Source of the DNA: Adiantum capillus-veneris
Lineage: Eukaryota > Streptophyta > Polypodiopsida > Polypodiales > Pteridaceae
DNA: 64,000 nt
Direction of reading: 5' to 3'
Assembly: GCA_014529385.2 (NCBI GenBank)
Contig: CM043949.1
Location: forward strand, 114,455,477-114,519,476
Position numbers and translations under genes: made by a program. Below, in pieces: positions 11,446 through 21,574 of this stretch. Under the pieces are notes generated by a model. It searched no databases and had not been told where the DNA came from. It saw only the letters and a program-made list of their open reading frames with translations. How positions within the stretch are numbered: the stretch's first letter is position 1; each line of letters starts with the position of its first letter.

Positions 11446-11748
11446 CTAAGAACATCGGCCAATCAATACACTCCATGAGACGTCATTTCGGACAATGAGC
11501 TCATCAAGAGCTTTTTTGTGATTTCGTAACGGCACGAATTTAGGCATATACGGATTGATTGGGCGGCCAAAATCAATTGGATTCTTCCTCCAATAGTCCT
11601 TGACTAACAACATCATCGTGAATTTTGCTGCCATTTTCCATGACACAGCCTTGAAGATGCTAGTATAGGTGATTGCATTTTGAGAGAGACCCTCGATTTC
11701 GTATCTACTTAAGCCATAGCCATGTTGGGCATTTCTTGATATCAACAA
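11446..11748 (-). pseudogene. PPR protein relic in copy c
   Basis: The minus-strand frames show ISRNAQHGYGLSRYEIEG and LSQNAITYTSIFKA, then KIHDDVVSQGLLEEE in another frame, then KALDELIVRNDVSWSVLIG. In order these fit one full PPR motif and its neighbours in a plant PLS-type PPR protein (AQHG.G..AL..F..M...GL.PNAITYT.ILKAC.....). At least two frame changes separate the blocks. It is a decayed fragment of about 100 residues within the repeat. Confidence 0.7.
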
Positions 11749-13029
11749 TCTCTAATAAATAATATTATTGTCAGGCACAACATATCAACCAACACATTAC
11801 TGCATGACGTTTTGAGACTTGGTGAATGTCAAAAATTCCCAGATGGCACACCGATCGAGCCGACCAGACTGGTATGAAACCGGTCCTCGATAAATCTTTA
11901 ACGGGCCAATAACTTGGCCAGAACTTCGATCACTGATCTAAAAATACCGATGCGCTCTACAAAGTGAGAACTTCAAGCCCATGCATTCATTTCAATTCTG
12001 TCACCTCAATTGCAATTGCCCAATCTGGTACGGATCTGCAATTGACTCAACCTTCAAACTGCATAACTTTTTCACCGTAGCTCCAATCGACGAGCTGTAA
12101 AGACAGGCCGGTAGAGCACTTCAAGAAATGCAGTTCCACATCACAATCTCCCATCTGTGCTCACTTCAACCATACTCCTTTTTAGCATCATTAAGGCATA
12201 TGTTGGACCTTTTAGCTGCATTTGACATACATTCAACATTAAACTTGGCCTGGTACCAGGCTCCGAACACTGTTCATTAATCATGTAAGCTTCAAACAAG
12301 CTCAACATGCATTTTTCAAGTATATTTCTTAGCATGGTAGTGGAGCTTCACGTCACCGTGTGGTTACGTTGACGGGGTGGGAACCTCACATGAAGCACCC
12401 AAAAGTGGAGTGATGATAGTGGAGCTATTGAGTAAGGAAGTGTAAGGTTTCCAGTTTTTGAAACCTTAGAAATTGTACAAAGCCTATAAATTTAACTTGA
12501 AAACACTATAGAATGATTCAATCATGGCTAATATTGGTATTCTTGGAATCATAACAAGAGCTTTATTATGGTTAGTATTTTTCAAAATCAGATTCCGATA
12601 AAATCAGGAAAAGTTATGGGCCCTGAAAGGTTACACTAGGAATTTAATTAGTTAAGTAAAATTGGATGCTTTTAGTAATTATTATTAACAAAGACTTTCT
12701 TATCCTAAGGTTCTAGAAATTATTGATAATCTCGAAGATTAAACCTATGTATACTCAAAAATCCTCTCTTAATTCGAAATTCTCTACTGATTATTGTGAT
12801 TAAGCTTAGGGATACTAAACTACTTAATTATTATATCATATTAGGGTTGAAATTACTCATTTTTACCAAAAATTAATGATAATTATACTAGTTAAGTTTA
12901 GATGACGATAAGATAATTATTAAAGCTATGTTAGACTATCATTATGCTAGGAAAATTATCTTGTAATTTTTTGAGTAATGTTCGTAATTAATTAAGCAAA
13001 ATTACACTATTTTTCAAAGAAAAGTAAAT

Positions 13030-14165
13030 GGGGAAATGATCAAACTAATCCAAAATGATTTGAGATATTTATCAAAGGTAAATCACATCCTAGGAAACTC
13101 TTGATAATTATCTTAATCTCAGATAATTAGGTTACCTAGTTATCTTAGAAGAATTACACTATTTTTAGGGAAAATTAAAAAAAAGAAAATTGATCCAAAA
13201 TGCTTTCAGATAATTATCAAAGGTAAATCACATCTTATAGAACCCATGATAACTACTTTAACCTTAGATAATTAGTTTAACTAATTATATCAGTATAACT
13301 ACACTGTTTTTAGGAGAAATTAAAAAAGCAAAAAATAGAAAATTGATTCAAAATGCTTTATGATAATTATCAGAGATGAATCACATCTTAAAAAAACCAT
13401 GATAGTTAGTTTCACATAGTTAGTTTAACTAATTATCTCAGAATAATTACTCTATTTTTAGGGGAAATTAAAAAGGGGAAAATAGTATAATGATCCAAAA
13501 TGCTTTGAGATAATTATCATAAGTAAACTACATTTATGCAACCTGTGATAATTATCTTAATGTCAGATATTTAGTTTAACTAATTATCTCAAAATAATTA
13601 CACTATTTTTAGGAAAAATTAAAAGAAGAAAATAACAAACTGATCCAAAATGCTTTGAGATAATTATCAAAGGTGAATCACAACTTTTAAAAATAGTGAT
13701 AATTATCTTAACCTCAAATAATTAGTTTATCTAATTATTTTAGAATAATTACACTATTTTTAGGAGAAATTAAAAGGGGGAAAATAGCAAATTGATTCAA
13801 AATGCTTTGAGATAATTATCAAAGGTAAATGACATCTTAGGAAAACCCTGATAATTATCCTAATCTCAGATAATTAGCTTACCTAATTATCTCGACAGAA
13901 TTATATTGTTTTTAGGAAAATAGCAAACTAATCCAAAATGACTTGAGATAATTATTAGAGGTAAATCACATTTTATGGAACTCGTGATAATTATCTTAAC
14001 CTCAGATAATTAGTCTAGCTAATTATCTCAATAGAAATACACTACTTTTAGGAGAAAATAGAAAACTAATTCCAAATGCTTTGAGATAATCATCAGAGGT
14101 AAATTGCATCTTATGGAACCCGTGATAATTATCTTAACCTCAGATAATTAGTTTAGATACTTATC
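13030..14165. repeat. LTR1 tandem array of palindrome-bearing units (about 8 x 135-153 bp)
   Basis: Units anchored on CCAAAATG(C/A)TTTGAGATAATTATC start near 13,051, 13,196, 13,349, 13,496, 13,646, 13,799, 13,934 and 14,072. Each carries one or two copies of the perfect palindrome GATAATTATC or close variants, plus ACTATTTTTAGG. LTR2 carries a related array with a different unit count. AT-rich; no coding capacity. Confidence 0.9.
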
Positions 14166-14715
14166 TTCATTAAAAGTAACCAATTTTGGGTATAAACTAG
14201 AGAAAGGAAATTAGTAAATGAATTTATATAATTACCTAATAAATACCTGAGGTCAGAAATCACTATTGAAGGTTGGTAAAATTACCTTAGCCTAAATAAT
14301 TAGTATAACAAATTACTGTCGGCAAAGTTTGCCTAAATTAGACCATAATTATAGAAGGAAAAAGTTATAAATCAATTTTATGAGTTAATCAAAAAATTCT
14401 TAAAGATAGAACATATCAAATTACATCTAGCGTGAGTAATCCACTAACAGAAAAGAAACTTACAATCTACTAAGGATAGAAATAGAATATTCTTGGAATA
14501 TGAACCAAGGAGAAATCCAGTAAAATAGTTCCCATAATTATATGATAATTATGGGAGAATACTAATAGCACAAGGAAGTAGAGGAGAAATATCTCATCCA
14601 ATAACTATCAAGGATACTTATTCCAAAAATCCTTATTTTTGGGTAGAAAAAGGAAGAAAAGAGATTATTCAATTAATCTTCTAATCGATTAAGTCCTTTT
14701 ATAAAGGCTGCCAGT

Positions 14716-14943
14716 ATGGCTCCAAAGAGAACCAGAGGAAATCCTCTTACCGAGGAGGAGGATATTAGAAACAAAAGAAATAAAGCCACTCATGACCATG
14801 AGGTTAGGCCTAGTCATAGGCCTGCAGAGGTAAGTCTGCAGGCACCAGCACAGCAGCACATGGACGACCAGTCCCAGGTGGATTTCTATTTTGTTCGCTT
14901 AAGTCTTTTGAATCTCATTTCTAAGTTAGCATTGCATACGTAA
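14716..14943 (+). CDS. Short ORF conserved in both outer LTRs (75 codons)
   Basis: It starts 19 bases after a TATA-like TTTATAAAGG (about 14,697-14,706), opens MAPKRTRGNPLTEEEDIRN and runs 75 codons. The LTR2 counterpart (31,997-32,224) has the same length and frame with several substitutions, so the frame survived divergence of the LTRs. The N-terminus is basic, then charged and hydrophilic. After ...SHRPAE the DNA reads GAGGTAAGT, a consensus splice donor, also conserved. It could be the first exon of gag or an accessory ORF. I recognise no domain. Confidence 0.35.
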   Translation: MAPKRTRGNPLTEEEDIRNKRNKATHDHEVRPSHRPAEVSLQAPAQQHMDDQSQVDFYFVRLSLLNLISKLALHT

Positions 14944-15678
14944 GGGCTAGGAAGGATAAACTGGCTATAAATGGAAGATAACTTCCAAGAAACCAACGAG
15001 CAATGATTGTAAATAGGAAAGAAATGATTGGGTTATGACTGATTGACCTAGGATAGAAATGTTTGACCATCCTTAAGACAGCTTGTCTCAAGACACCTCT
15101 GATTCCTTGGAATATTTTACTCCAGGTAATGAGTAATGATGGCGATTCCGCCATGGATGAGTCCGTTTCCTTAGCGCGCATGGAGTCTTTCCCTCTGCTT
15201 GTTTGTGCTTGTGGATATTACTTAGGATATCAAGTTTATCCTAGCGGAACCGCCCGGTTGTATGGGCAACCGGTTGGCGTATGGGCGCCCAGACTATAGG
15301 TGATGGCTTTTTCCACCCCGGTTTTTATAAATAAGAAATGGGTGCCATTTTTTCACCCCTGTATAGGTGGTCTTGAGACAAGCCACTACTGGTTAGAGAT
15401 ACTTCAGAATGACAGTACCTTGTCTTAAGTCTAAAGATGTTTGTTTGCTAAAAGAATGTTTTCAATACTGTTTTCAAGGGTTCCAGATCATACCATTACT
15501 ATAGATGGGGTAGAAGTGTCACAAAATCAGTGGGTATACAATCAGGTATCCAAAGTAATATACCCAGGTAGAATCAGACCCACGAGCGTAAAATTTAGGG
15601 GACCAAAAGATGTTATATTTTTTGATCCCCTGTCAGACCCACCAGTGGTGAAGAGGATTTTGATATAGAGAGTTACAC

Positions 15679-15766
15679 CTTGTATATAGCATGAGTCCAT
15701 CCCGTATATAGTATGATTCATCTTGTATATAGCATGAGTCCATCTTGTACATAGTATGAGTCAGTG
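15679..15766. repeat. Four-copy minisatellite, about 22-bp unit
   Basis: Units of the form TTGTATATAGCATGAGTCCATC repeat four times with small changes (GTATATAG.ATGA.TC core). It lies between the LTR end and the gag region. Confidence 0.9.
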
Positions 15767-15957
15767 TTGTATTAACTTTTGTATATACCATGGATCTATG
15801 ACATGCTTTGTGTAATTAATTGAGATGGTTATAGTAATTGTCAGATTTTTGTTTTCATTTAAATTTTTGAAAGTATGTAGATTAGAAAAATTGCATGACA
15901 ACACAAAATTATTGTTATCACTTAAAGATCCTTATTAATTTAAAAAAACCCAGGGTA

Positions 15958-16906
15958 ATGCAAAAAGACTCTACACTCCCACCCAGGAAAATAAACTACT
16001 ACTAAAACAAGTTCAACTCCCAACTTTCAAGGGAGAGGGAACCAACTTAGAACGTGATGCCGAAGCCTGGCTTCACACCATGGATGATTATTTCTTGGTA
16101 GCAGGAACTACTTCGGAAAATCAGGCAATGTTAGGAATGTTTTGACTCACTGGAGATGCAAAACTCTGGTGGAAACAATACTATAGAGATAACCCTTCCA
16201 TTAGTTCCTCCTGGAAAAGAATGAAGCAGGTAGTGAAAGAAAGATATCTTCCTCCAGGTCACCCAAGATATTAAAATGAATGAATTTTTCACCCTCAAAC
16301 AGTTAGGGCTTACTCTAGAAGAGTACTACACCAAATATGTGTCTTTACAACATTATGCACCACCAATGACAATGGAACAATAGATTGCTCGTTTCTGCCC
16401 GGGTCTAAACAAACCTTTAAGTACCCGCTTAGATGCTATGAGACCCATATCTATTCAAGATGCTCTTCTGAGAGCTAAACCACTTGCAGCTAAAGGAAAA
16501 CCCCCTGCAAGGGGCTATTACAACTACAATAACTTTTGAGGAAGCGAAAGGAGAAATTACAACCAAGGAAATCAACGAAGGGCAGTGTCAACTTGCAGCC
16601 GCTATAGAGCACACTTTTCGAAACATAAGATGCTATGGATGCAATAGAATGGAGCAATATAGGATCCAATGCCCCAAGGGGAAAAATCCCCGAGTTGATG
16701 CCGGAACCACTCCTCAGACTCAAATAGGACAAGGAAATAATCAAAGAGGTAGAGGAAATAGAGGAAGAGGTAGAGGAAGAGGTAGAGGAGCTAGAGCTTA
16801 TGCTGCAGTAGGAGAGCCAACCTTCCTGGATGAGGAAGACAAAAGAGATACTCTTTTTTCCGCCATTGATAACCCTGGAGCTCGGCAATAGTATGCTGTC
16901 ATCCAA
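15958..16906 (+). pseudogene. gag of the outer Ty3/gypsy element (broken)
   Basis: This would be the capsid/nucleocapsid polyprotein that packages the element's RNA in the cytoplasm. The frames read LPTFKGEG....ERDAEAWLHTMDDYF and LTGDAKLWWKQYY, the classic retrotransposon gag pattern. These are followed by a zinc-knuckle region CYGCNRMEQYRIQCP, in which the His of the CCHC motif is replaced by Gln. The tail is rich in RGRG. Breaks: an in-frame TGA before LTGDAK, a further stop and a frame change near 16,265-16,280. There is no intact start. Confidence 0.8.
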
Positions 16907-16932
16907 ACCACTGCAAACAGAGAAGGTGAAAA

Positions 16933-17334
16933 TTGGAATTACTTATAGATTGTGGCAGCACACACTCTTTTATCTCCCTTAAATGTTTAAGGAAACTTAA
17001 ATTGAACCAATATCCCACCAACAAATTAGTGGTAGAACTAGCAAATGGGAAAGAGGTTCTATCTAAATTTATAGCCGAGGAAGTTGAGTTTGAACTAGGA
17101 GGAACCCTTACTTCATCTTACTTTCGGACTCTACCAGTAGGAATCTACGACGGTATTCTAGGAATGGGTTGGTTAATAAAAAATCAAGCCCATATTCACT
17201 GTGCTCAAGGGAACCTATCCTTCAAAAATCACTTAGGTGAAGAAACGTTAGTACAAGGATCAAATGGGAAGCCTAAGGCTCATTTAGTTAAGGGTAGTCA
17301 ACTTTTAAACGCTCATTTACTTAAGGGAAGTTGA
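16933..17334 (+). pseudogene. Aspartic protease (retropepsin) domain, outer element
   Basis: This domain would cleave the Gag-Pol polyprotein. It opens ELLIDCGSTHSFISLKC, where DCGST stands for the D(S/T)G active-site motif, and continues to IYDGILGMGWLIKNQA, the hydrophobic-hydrophobic-Gly flap-side motif. The frame ends early because of a 247-bp tandem duplication. It is separated from gag by a short untranslated or frameshifted stretch. Confidence 0.8.
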
Positions 17335-17560
17335 GTTTGAACTAGGAGGAACCCTTACTTCTTCTTACTTTCGGACTCTACCAGTAGGAATCTATGATGG
17401 TATTCTAGGAATGGAGTGGTTAATAAAAAATCAAGCCCATATTCACTGAGCTCAAGGGAACCTATCCTTCAAAAATCACTTAGTGAAGAAATGTTAGTAC
17501 AAGGATCAAATGGGAAGCCTAAGGCTCATTTAGTTAAGGGTAGTCGACTTCTAAACGCAG
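17081..17560. repeat. 247-bp tandem duplication inside the protease gene
   Basis: AAGTTGAGTTTGAACTAGGAGG at 17,081 recurs at 17,328, and the two copies stay nearly identical through GGGAAGCCTAAGGCTCATTTAG. The second copy has its own differences (a stop after CATATTCAC, loss of one base near GAAGAAACG). The duplication disrupts protease and the join to RT. Confidence 0.92.
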
Positions 17561-17589
17561 GGGCAACAGATATTTGTAGTAAAACTTAA

Positions 17590-18765
17590 TAAAGCTGATG
17601 ATTTAAGGGACAACACAACTCTAGAATGGCTTAAGGAATCTTTGGATATATTTTCGGAAGATCTCTCAAATTTACCTCCTCCAAGGGACATAGACCACGA
17701 AATAGAATCCTTTCCAAGTAGTGAACCAATTTCAAAAAGACCCTACAAAATGTCTCTCCCTGAAGCTATTGAATTAAATGAACAGCTTCGTTAGCTTATT
17801 GAACAAGGATTCATACGACCAAGCATTTCACCCTGGGGAGCGCTTGTTCTATTCCAAAAGAAGAAGGATGGATCTTTACATCTTTGCGTCGATTATAGGG
17901 GACTTAACCAGGTATCAGTAAAGAATAAGTATTCTATTCCTCGCATCAACGAATTGCTTGATAGATTACATGGAGCCAAGGTATTCACAAAAATTGATCT
18001 GAGATCAGGTTACCATCAAATCTCGATTAAGGAGACAGATATTTACAAAATTGCATTCAACACCCAAAATGGGCATTATGAGTTCATCGTGATGCCTTTT
18101 GGTCTTACGAATGCTCGGGCTACTTTTAGCCGTCTCATGCAAGATATATTCAAAGAATATCTGGATGATTTTGTGTTTGTGTTTTTCGACGATATCTTGG
18201 TATATTCCAAAGATGAAAAAGAGCATGAAGGCCATGTACGTAAAGTACTTCATCTTCTACGCCAACATCAGTTATATGCCAAGATGAGTAAATGTGCGTT
18301 TTCCACACCTGAAGTTAGTTATCTTGGTTTTATAATAAACCCTGAAGGAATCTCGATAGACCCCGCAAAGATTAAGGACATAATAGATTGGCCACAACCC
18401 AAAACGGTCAGTGAGATTCGAGGATTCTTGGGCATTACAGGATGGTATAGAATCTTAGTCGAAGATTATGCAGTCATCGCCGCACCCTTGATGCAACTAC
18501 TTAAAAAGACAGCCAAACTTACATGGGAAAAAGAACAAGAGGATTGTTTCCTCAAACTAAAACAAAATCTCACATCAGTCCATGTACTCAAACTTCCTGA
18601 CTTCACTCAAGTGTTTGAAGTAGTAACAGTGCCAGTGGTCTTGCTATAGGAGGAGTCTTAAACCAAGAAGGCAGACCAATCACTTTTACTTCTCAAAAAT
18701 TAAGAATCCACGAACTAAATTATCCAGCTCATGATCTGGAACTTCTAGCTGTCATTCATGCTCTG
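17590..18765 (+). pseudogene. Reverse transcriptase and start of RNase H, outer gypsy element
   Basis: RT copies the element RNA to DNA. Motifs in order: [45 protein letters not shown] (first catalytic Asp), [12 protein letters not shown], and FFDDILVYS (the YxDD box with Phe for Tyr). A connection region and an RNase H start follow, ending ELLAVIHAL at 18,765. An in-frame TAG sits near 17,793, and a frame shift lies near 18,630-18,650. The RNase H codons are cut by the nested element and resume at 27,646 with KLWRHYLLGGKF. Confidence 0.9.
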
Positions 18766-20354
18766 TGTAACATTTAATGGCCTAATAACTTATGTGTAGC
18801 GGAAATTAGCATGAACATAGTGGGCATTTCATTAGAATAGATTCCTAATGAGAATTACAAGAGTGCTTGGGTGGAGAGAGCAACAAAAAGCATAACACCT
18901 AGTTAGATAGCATCGACAATACTTTCAAAAGAGAGAGAAATTAAGCTATTGACAACAGTTGAGGACCGGATTTTCATGGAGCCGGTCCCCCCTCCAAAAG
19001 GCTTTGTATTATGGTTTCTCCCATCAAGAGAGACATTGTACAATACAATTCTTTGTGTTCCTTCAAGACTAGCTAGTGCAGTGAAGATGGAAACTTCATG
19101 CACTAAGCAAAACACTTAACAAACACAACTTGAATTATCCCCGTTCTCAGACCCAAGACCTCACACACCATCGAAGATGGTGAGAGCTAGCAGGGTATGA
19201 GAGTAGATTGAGAGGAAGAAGGAGTATCTTATGAGAAAGATGTACATCTCCTCACATAATCACTCATATGTAGCATAGCTTAGCTTAGTAATTAGCTTGG
19301 TAGAGGAGATGAGCATGCATTGAAGCTTGGCTCTTGGTTGGATTTGCATCCACATGCCAAGAGAGTATTGATATAGGCTTCTATCTCACAAGCTTGGTGT
19401 AGGTGATGAGTTCTCCATTAAAGCTTGGGAAGAGATAGTCTTCTCTTTCTTCACACATGAGCTTGTGTGAGTGTGTGTGTGATAATGCCTTGCAAAAATC
19501 AGCCCCCTCTCTCTCTTGGGCGAGCCCTCTTGCTAATTGCTCTTGCTGAAGCCTCATTGGCCCTCCCCAAGTCAAGCCAATTACAATTAAGCACCATAAG
19601 TGATATCCTTCTGACATGTGTCCTCCTTTCCCCTTTTGTGAGAGATTTAGGTAATTAAATAATTAAACTAAACTCTCATTGGACCCCTTTGCCTCCTGGC
19701 CAATAGGAATCAGGCAAGCCATGGGGCTCCTGAATGCTCATTGGACCCCTTGGGAGACTGCCCAATAGTCTTCTAGGAGACTTAATTCTCATTGGTTTCT
19801 TTTATTAAATGTTTTAAAATTAATTAAACTAGATTTACTCTAGCTTAATTCTCATTGGTCCACTTCAAGGGTCATCCAATAGAAATTGGGCACACCTTGT
19901 GGGCATCTCGCCTAGGGAGCTGACATGTGTCCCTCATTCCCTTTGTGTAAGGGAGCCCGTGTGTGTGTGTGTGTGTGGCTTTCTCTCTCATCCCCTACCT
20001 TTAGGGCTCGCCCCCTCCCATGTAGGGATGTGCAAAGACTTTTAGGGCACACACAAAGCATCCAATTTTCCCTAGGGTTGACCTTTGGACACAACCTTTA
20101 AATTTGGAACCTTAGCATTTTGGAAGTCTTAATGGGCTGAACCTTAGGGTCTTTTTAGCCCATTGTTGCACATGGCTCTTTTGCAGATGGCCCCTCCTTT
20201 GGATCCCTATTTTCCCTCCTTTGGATCCCTACTGTGGCCGGTCTGCTAGATTAACCAATATTCTAGCTTTTTCTCCCCTGGCCTTCCCCACATTAAATGA
20301 TCAGTTTAATATGAGAAAATTATTTAGGAGAATTAGATATTGATTATTATGACA
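18766..20354 (-). repeat. 3' LTR of the nested element
   Basis: It pairs with 26,066-27,640, with few substitutions. The main difference is about 25 extra bases around GTCTGCTAGATTAACC (near 20,240), plus a GT-run length change. Minus-strand ends are TGTCATAATAATC and TTAAATGTTACA. Plus-strand repeats of CTCATTGG(A/T) lie within it. Confidence 0.96.
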
Positions 20355-20373
20355 TTACCTCTCTCTTGAAATC
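20355..20373 (-). promoter_or_regulatory. Polypurine tract of the nested element
   Basis: On the minus strand the sequence just before the 3' LTR reads TTTCAAGAGAGAGGTAA, directly followed by TGTCATAATAATC. Its position and purine content fit the plus-strand primer. Confidence 0.8.
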
Positions 20374-20710
20374 ATAGTCGTCCTCGACTATGGTGTAGAG
20401 AAGATAAAGCATGTTCATGAGTCCTTTTCTTAGCGGGTAGAGGATCCCTATGTTACCCTACGACATCATTCCACAATGGATGACTAGTCCATTTGGCGTT
20501 GGAGAGCCTGAGGCTGCCGCAAGCATGTCTGCACATTAGTCCTATCAGTCTTCCATAGTAGAGTGACAAGCTCTACTTGGTGTTTTGGAGACGTCGTCTC
20601 CGGAAACTTGATCTAAGCATGCATACTACTTCATTTTTGTGCACAAATAAAGAAAAAGAGAGTCTTATAAGACAAAAATTTTGTTCATTTTTAACATTTT
20701 GTACATTTGC

Positions 20711-21574
20711 TTACTCTTGGGAAGCATTGTAAGCATTGACAAGGTTTAGGTTATCCTTTAATTGTATGCCTTGCATCCATCTAGCATCTTCAAAAGGATA
20801 ATTCTTAAACTTAATAAGATATCGTCGGATAGTCTTACCGCCTCTTAATACCTTGTCTTCATGTCGGAGAATGGACTCGGGCTGCAGCACCTCCTCTTGG
20901 TCCTCGATCTCCGGTGGGTCTTCAATAGTTGGTTCTTGAGGTGGCTCTCCTTTGTAAGGCTTTAATAGGCTCACATGCAAAGCATTGTGTATGAGCCAAT
21001 GATTGGGCAACTTGAGTTGATAGGACATCTCGTTGATTGGCCTAAGAATTCAGAAGGGACCATAGTACCTTTTTGCTAGTTTAGCATAGTACTTTTGGTG
21101 GCCCGTAGGATTCTTGCCCATTGTGTGCCTTAATCGAGCCTTGGGAAACTTTAACAAGACCCAATCGTTTTCTTTAAAGGCTTGGGCTCTTCTGTGCTTG
21201 TCAGCAGCAGCCTTTTGCCTTTGCTGTGAGATAGAGATAGCATCCTTAATCTTTTGGAAAGATTCTTGTAGGTCTCGGCTATACTCATCTGCAGCGAAGA
21301 TCTTCCCATGTACCTTAAGTAGCAAGGGACTTCTTGATCTTCCCTCAATTACCTCGAAAGGTGCCTTTCTCGTGGAAGTATGTACAGTGTTATTGTAAGC
21401 ATACTCCACTAAGGGTAAGTACTTCTCCTATTAGGATCTTTGATCTACTTCCGTTACATAGGCTTTTAGTAGATCGAGAATGGTTAGGTTAGCTATTTCA
21501 CTTTGGCCATCCGTTTGTGGATGATAGGCCGAAGAGAAGTTTAGCCTTGTCCCTAAATTCTAAAAGAGACCCTT
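20711..21574 (-). pseudogene. Integrase C-terminal half and chromodomain-like tail, nested element
   Basis: This continues the pol frame of 21,575-23,851 in the same reading frame. It includes YHPQTDGQSE with the third catalytic residue (Glu) of the DDE core, then EYAYNNTVHTSTRKAPFEV. The SH3-like part contains NDWVLLKFPKARL, and the tail PESILRHEDKVLRGGKTI, then YLIKFKNYP, resembles a chromodomain. Chromodomains of chromoviruses guide integration to heterochromatin. Interruptions: TAG and TAG near 21,560-21,575, adjacent TAA TAG near 21,430, and TGA near 21,050. Each sits where Trp, Gln or Arg is expected. Confidence 0.9.

Larger units (their letters stand above)
10128..12350 (+). repeat. 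PPR-relic repeat, copy c
   Basis: This is the most complete uninterrupted copy. It has the start ATGTCGGGGGACATGTG near 10,260, a TATA-like TATATAAATA at 10,361-10,370, GTTAACGACACCG near 10,510, GA microsatellites, a minus-strand PPR relic, and the terminal ATGGTAGTGGAGCTTCACG near 12,330-12,350. It gives the empty site for the foldback element found in copy b. About 90 bp of unassigned sequence separate it from the LTR that starts at 12,441. Confidence 0.8.
12441..15482 (+). repeat. 5' LTR (LTR1) of the outer Ty3/gypsy element
   Basis: It begins TGTAAGGTTTCC. From there to TTTTCAAGGGTT (15,482) it matches 29,354-32,764, which begins with the same bases directly after the polypurine-like TTAAGTTGGGGTGAT. 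LTR1 lacks about 370 bp present in LTR2 (29,643-30,012), including a TATA box. Homology stops abruptly at 15,482, so either the LTR ends near there or LTR1 has lost its 3' part. No clear tRNA primer site follows. Many substitutions separate the two LTRs, so the element is old. Confidence 0.8.

Noticed and set aside
19912-20094. Short ORF found in both LTRs of the nested element (also 27,213-27,401)
   Set aside because: It is conserved only because the LTRs are nearly identical; it is largely a GT microsatellite read as Thr-His and has no start context or motif.
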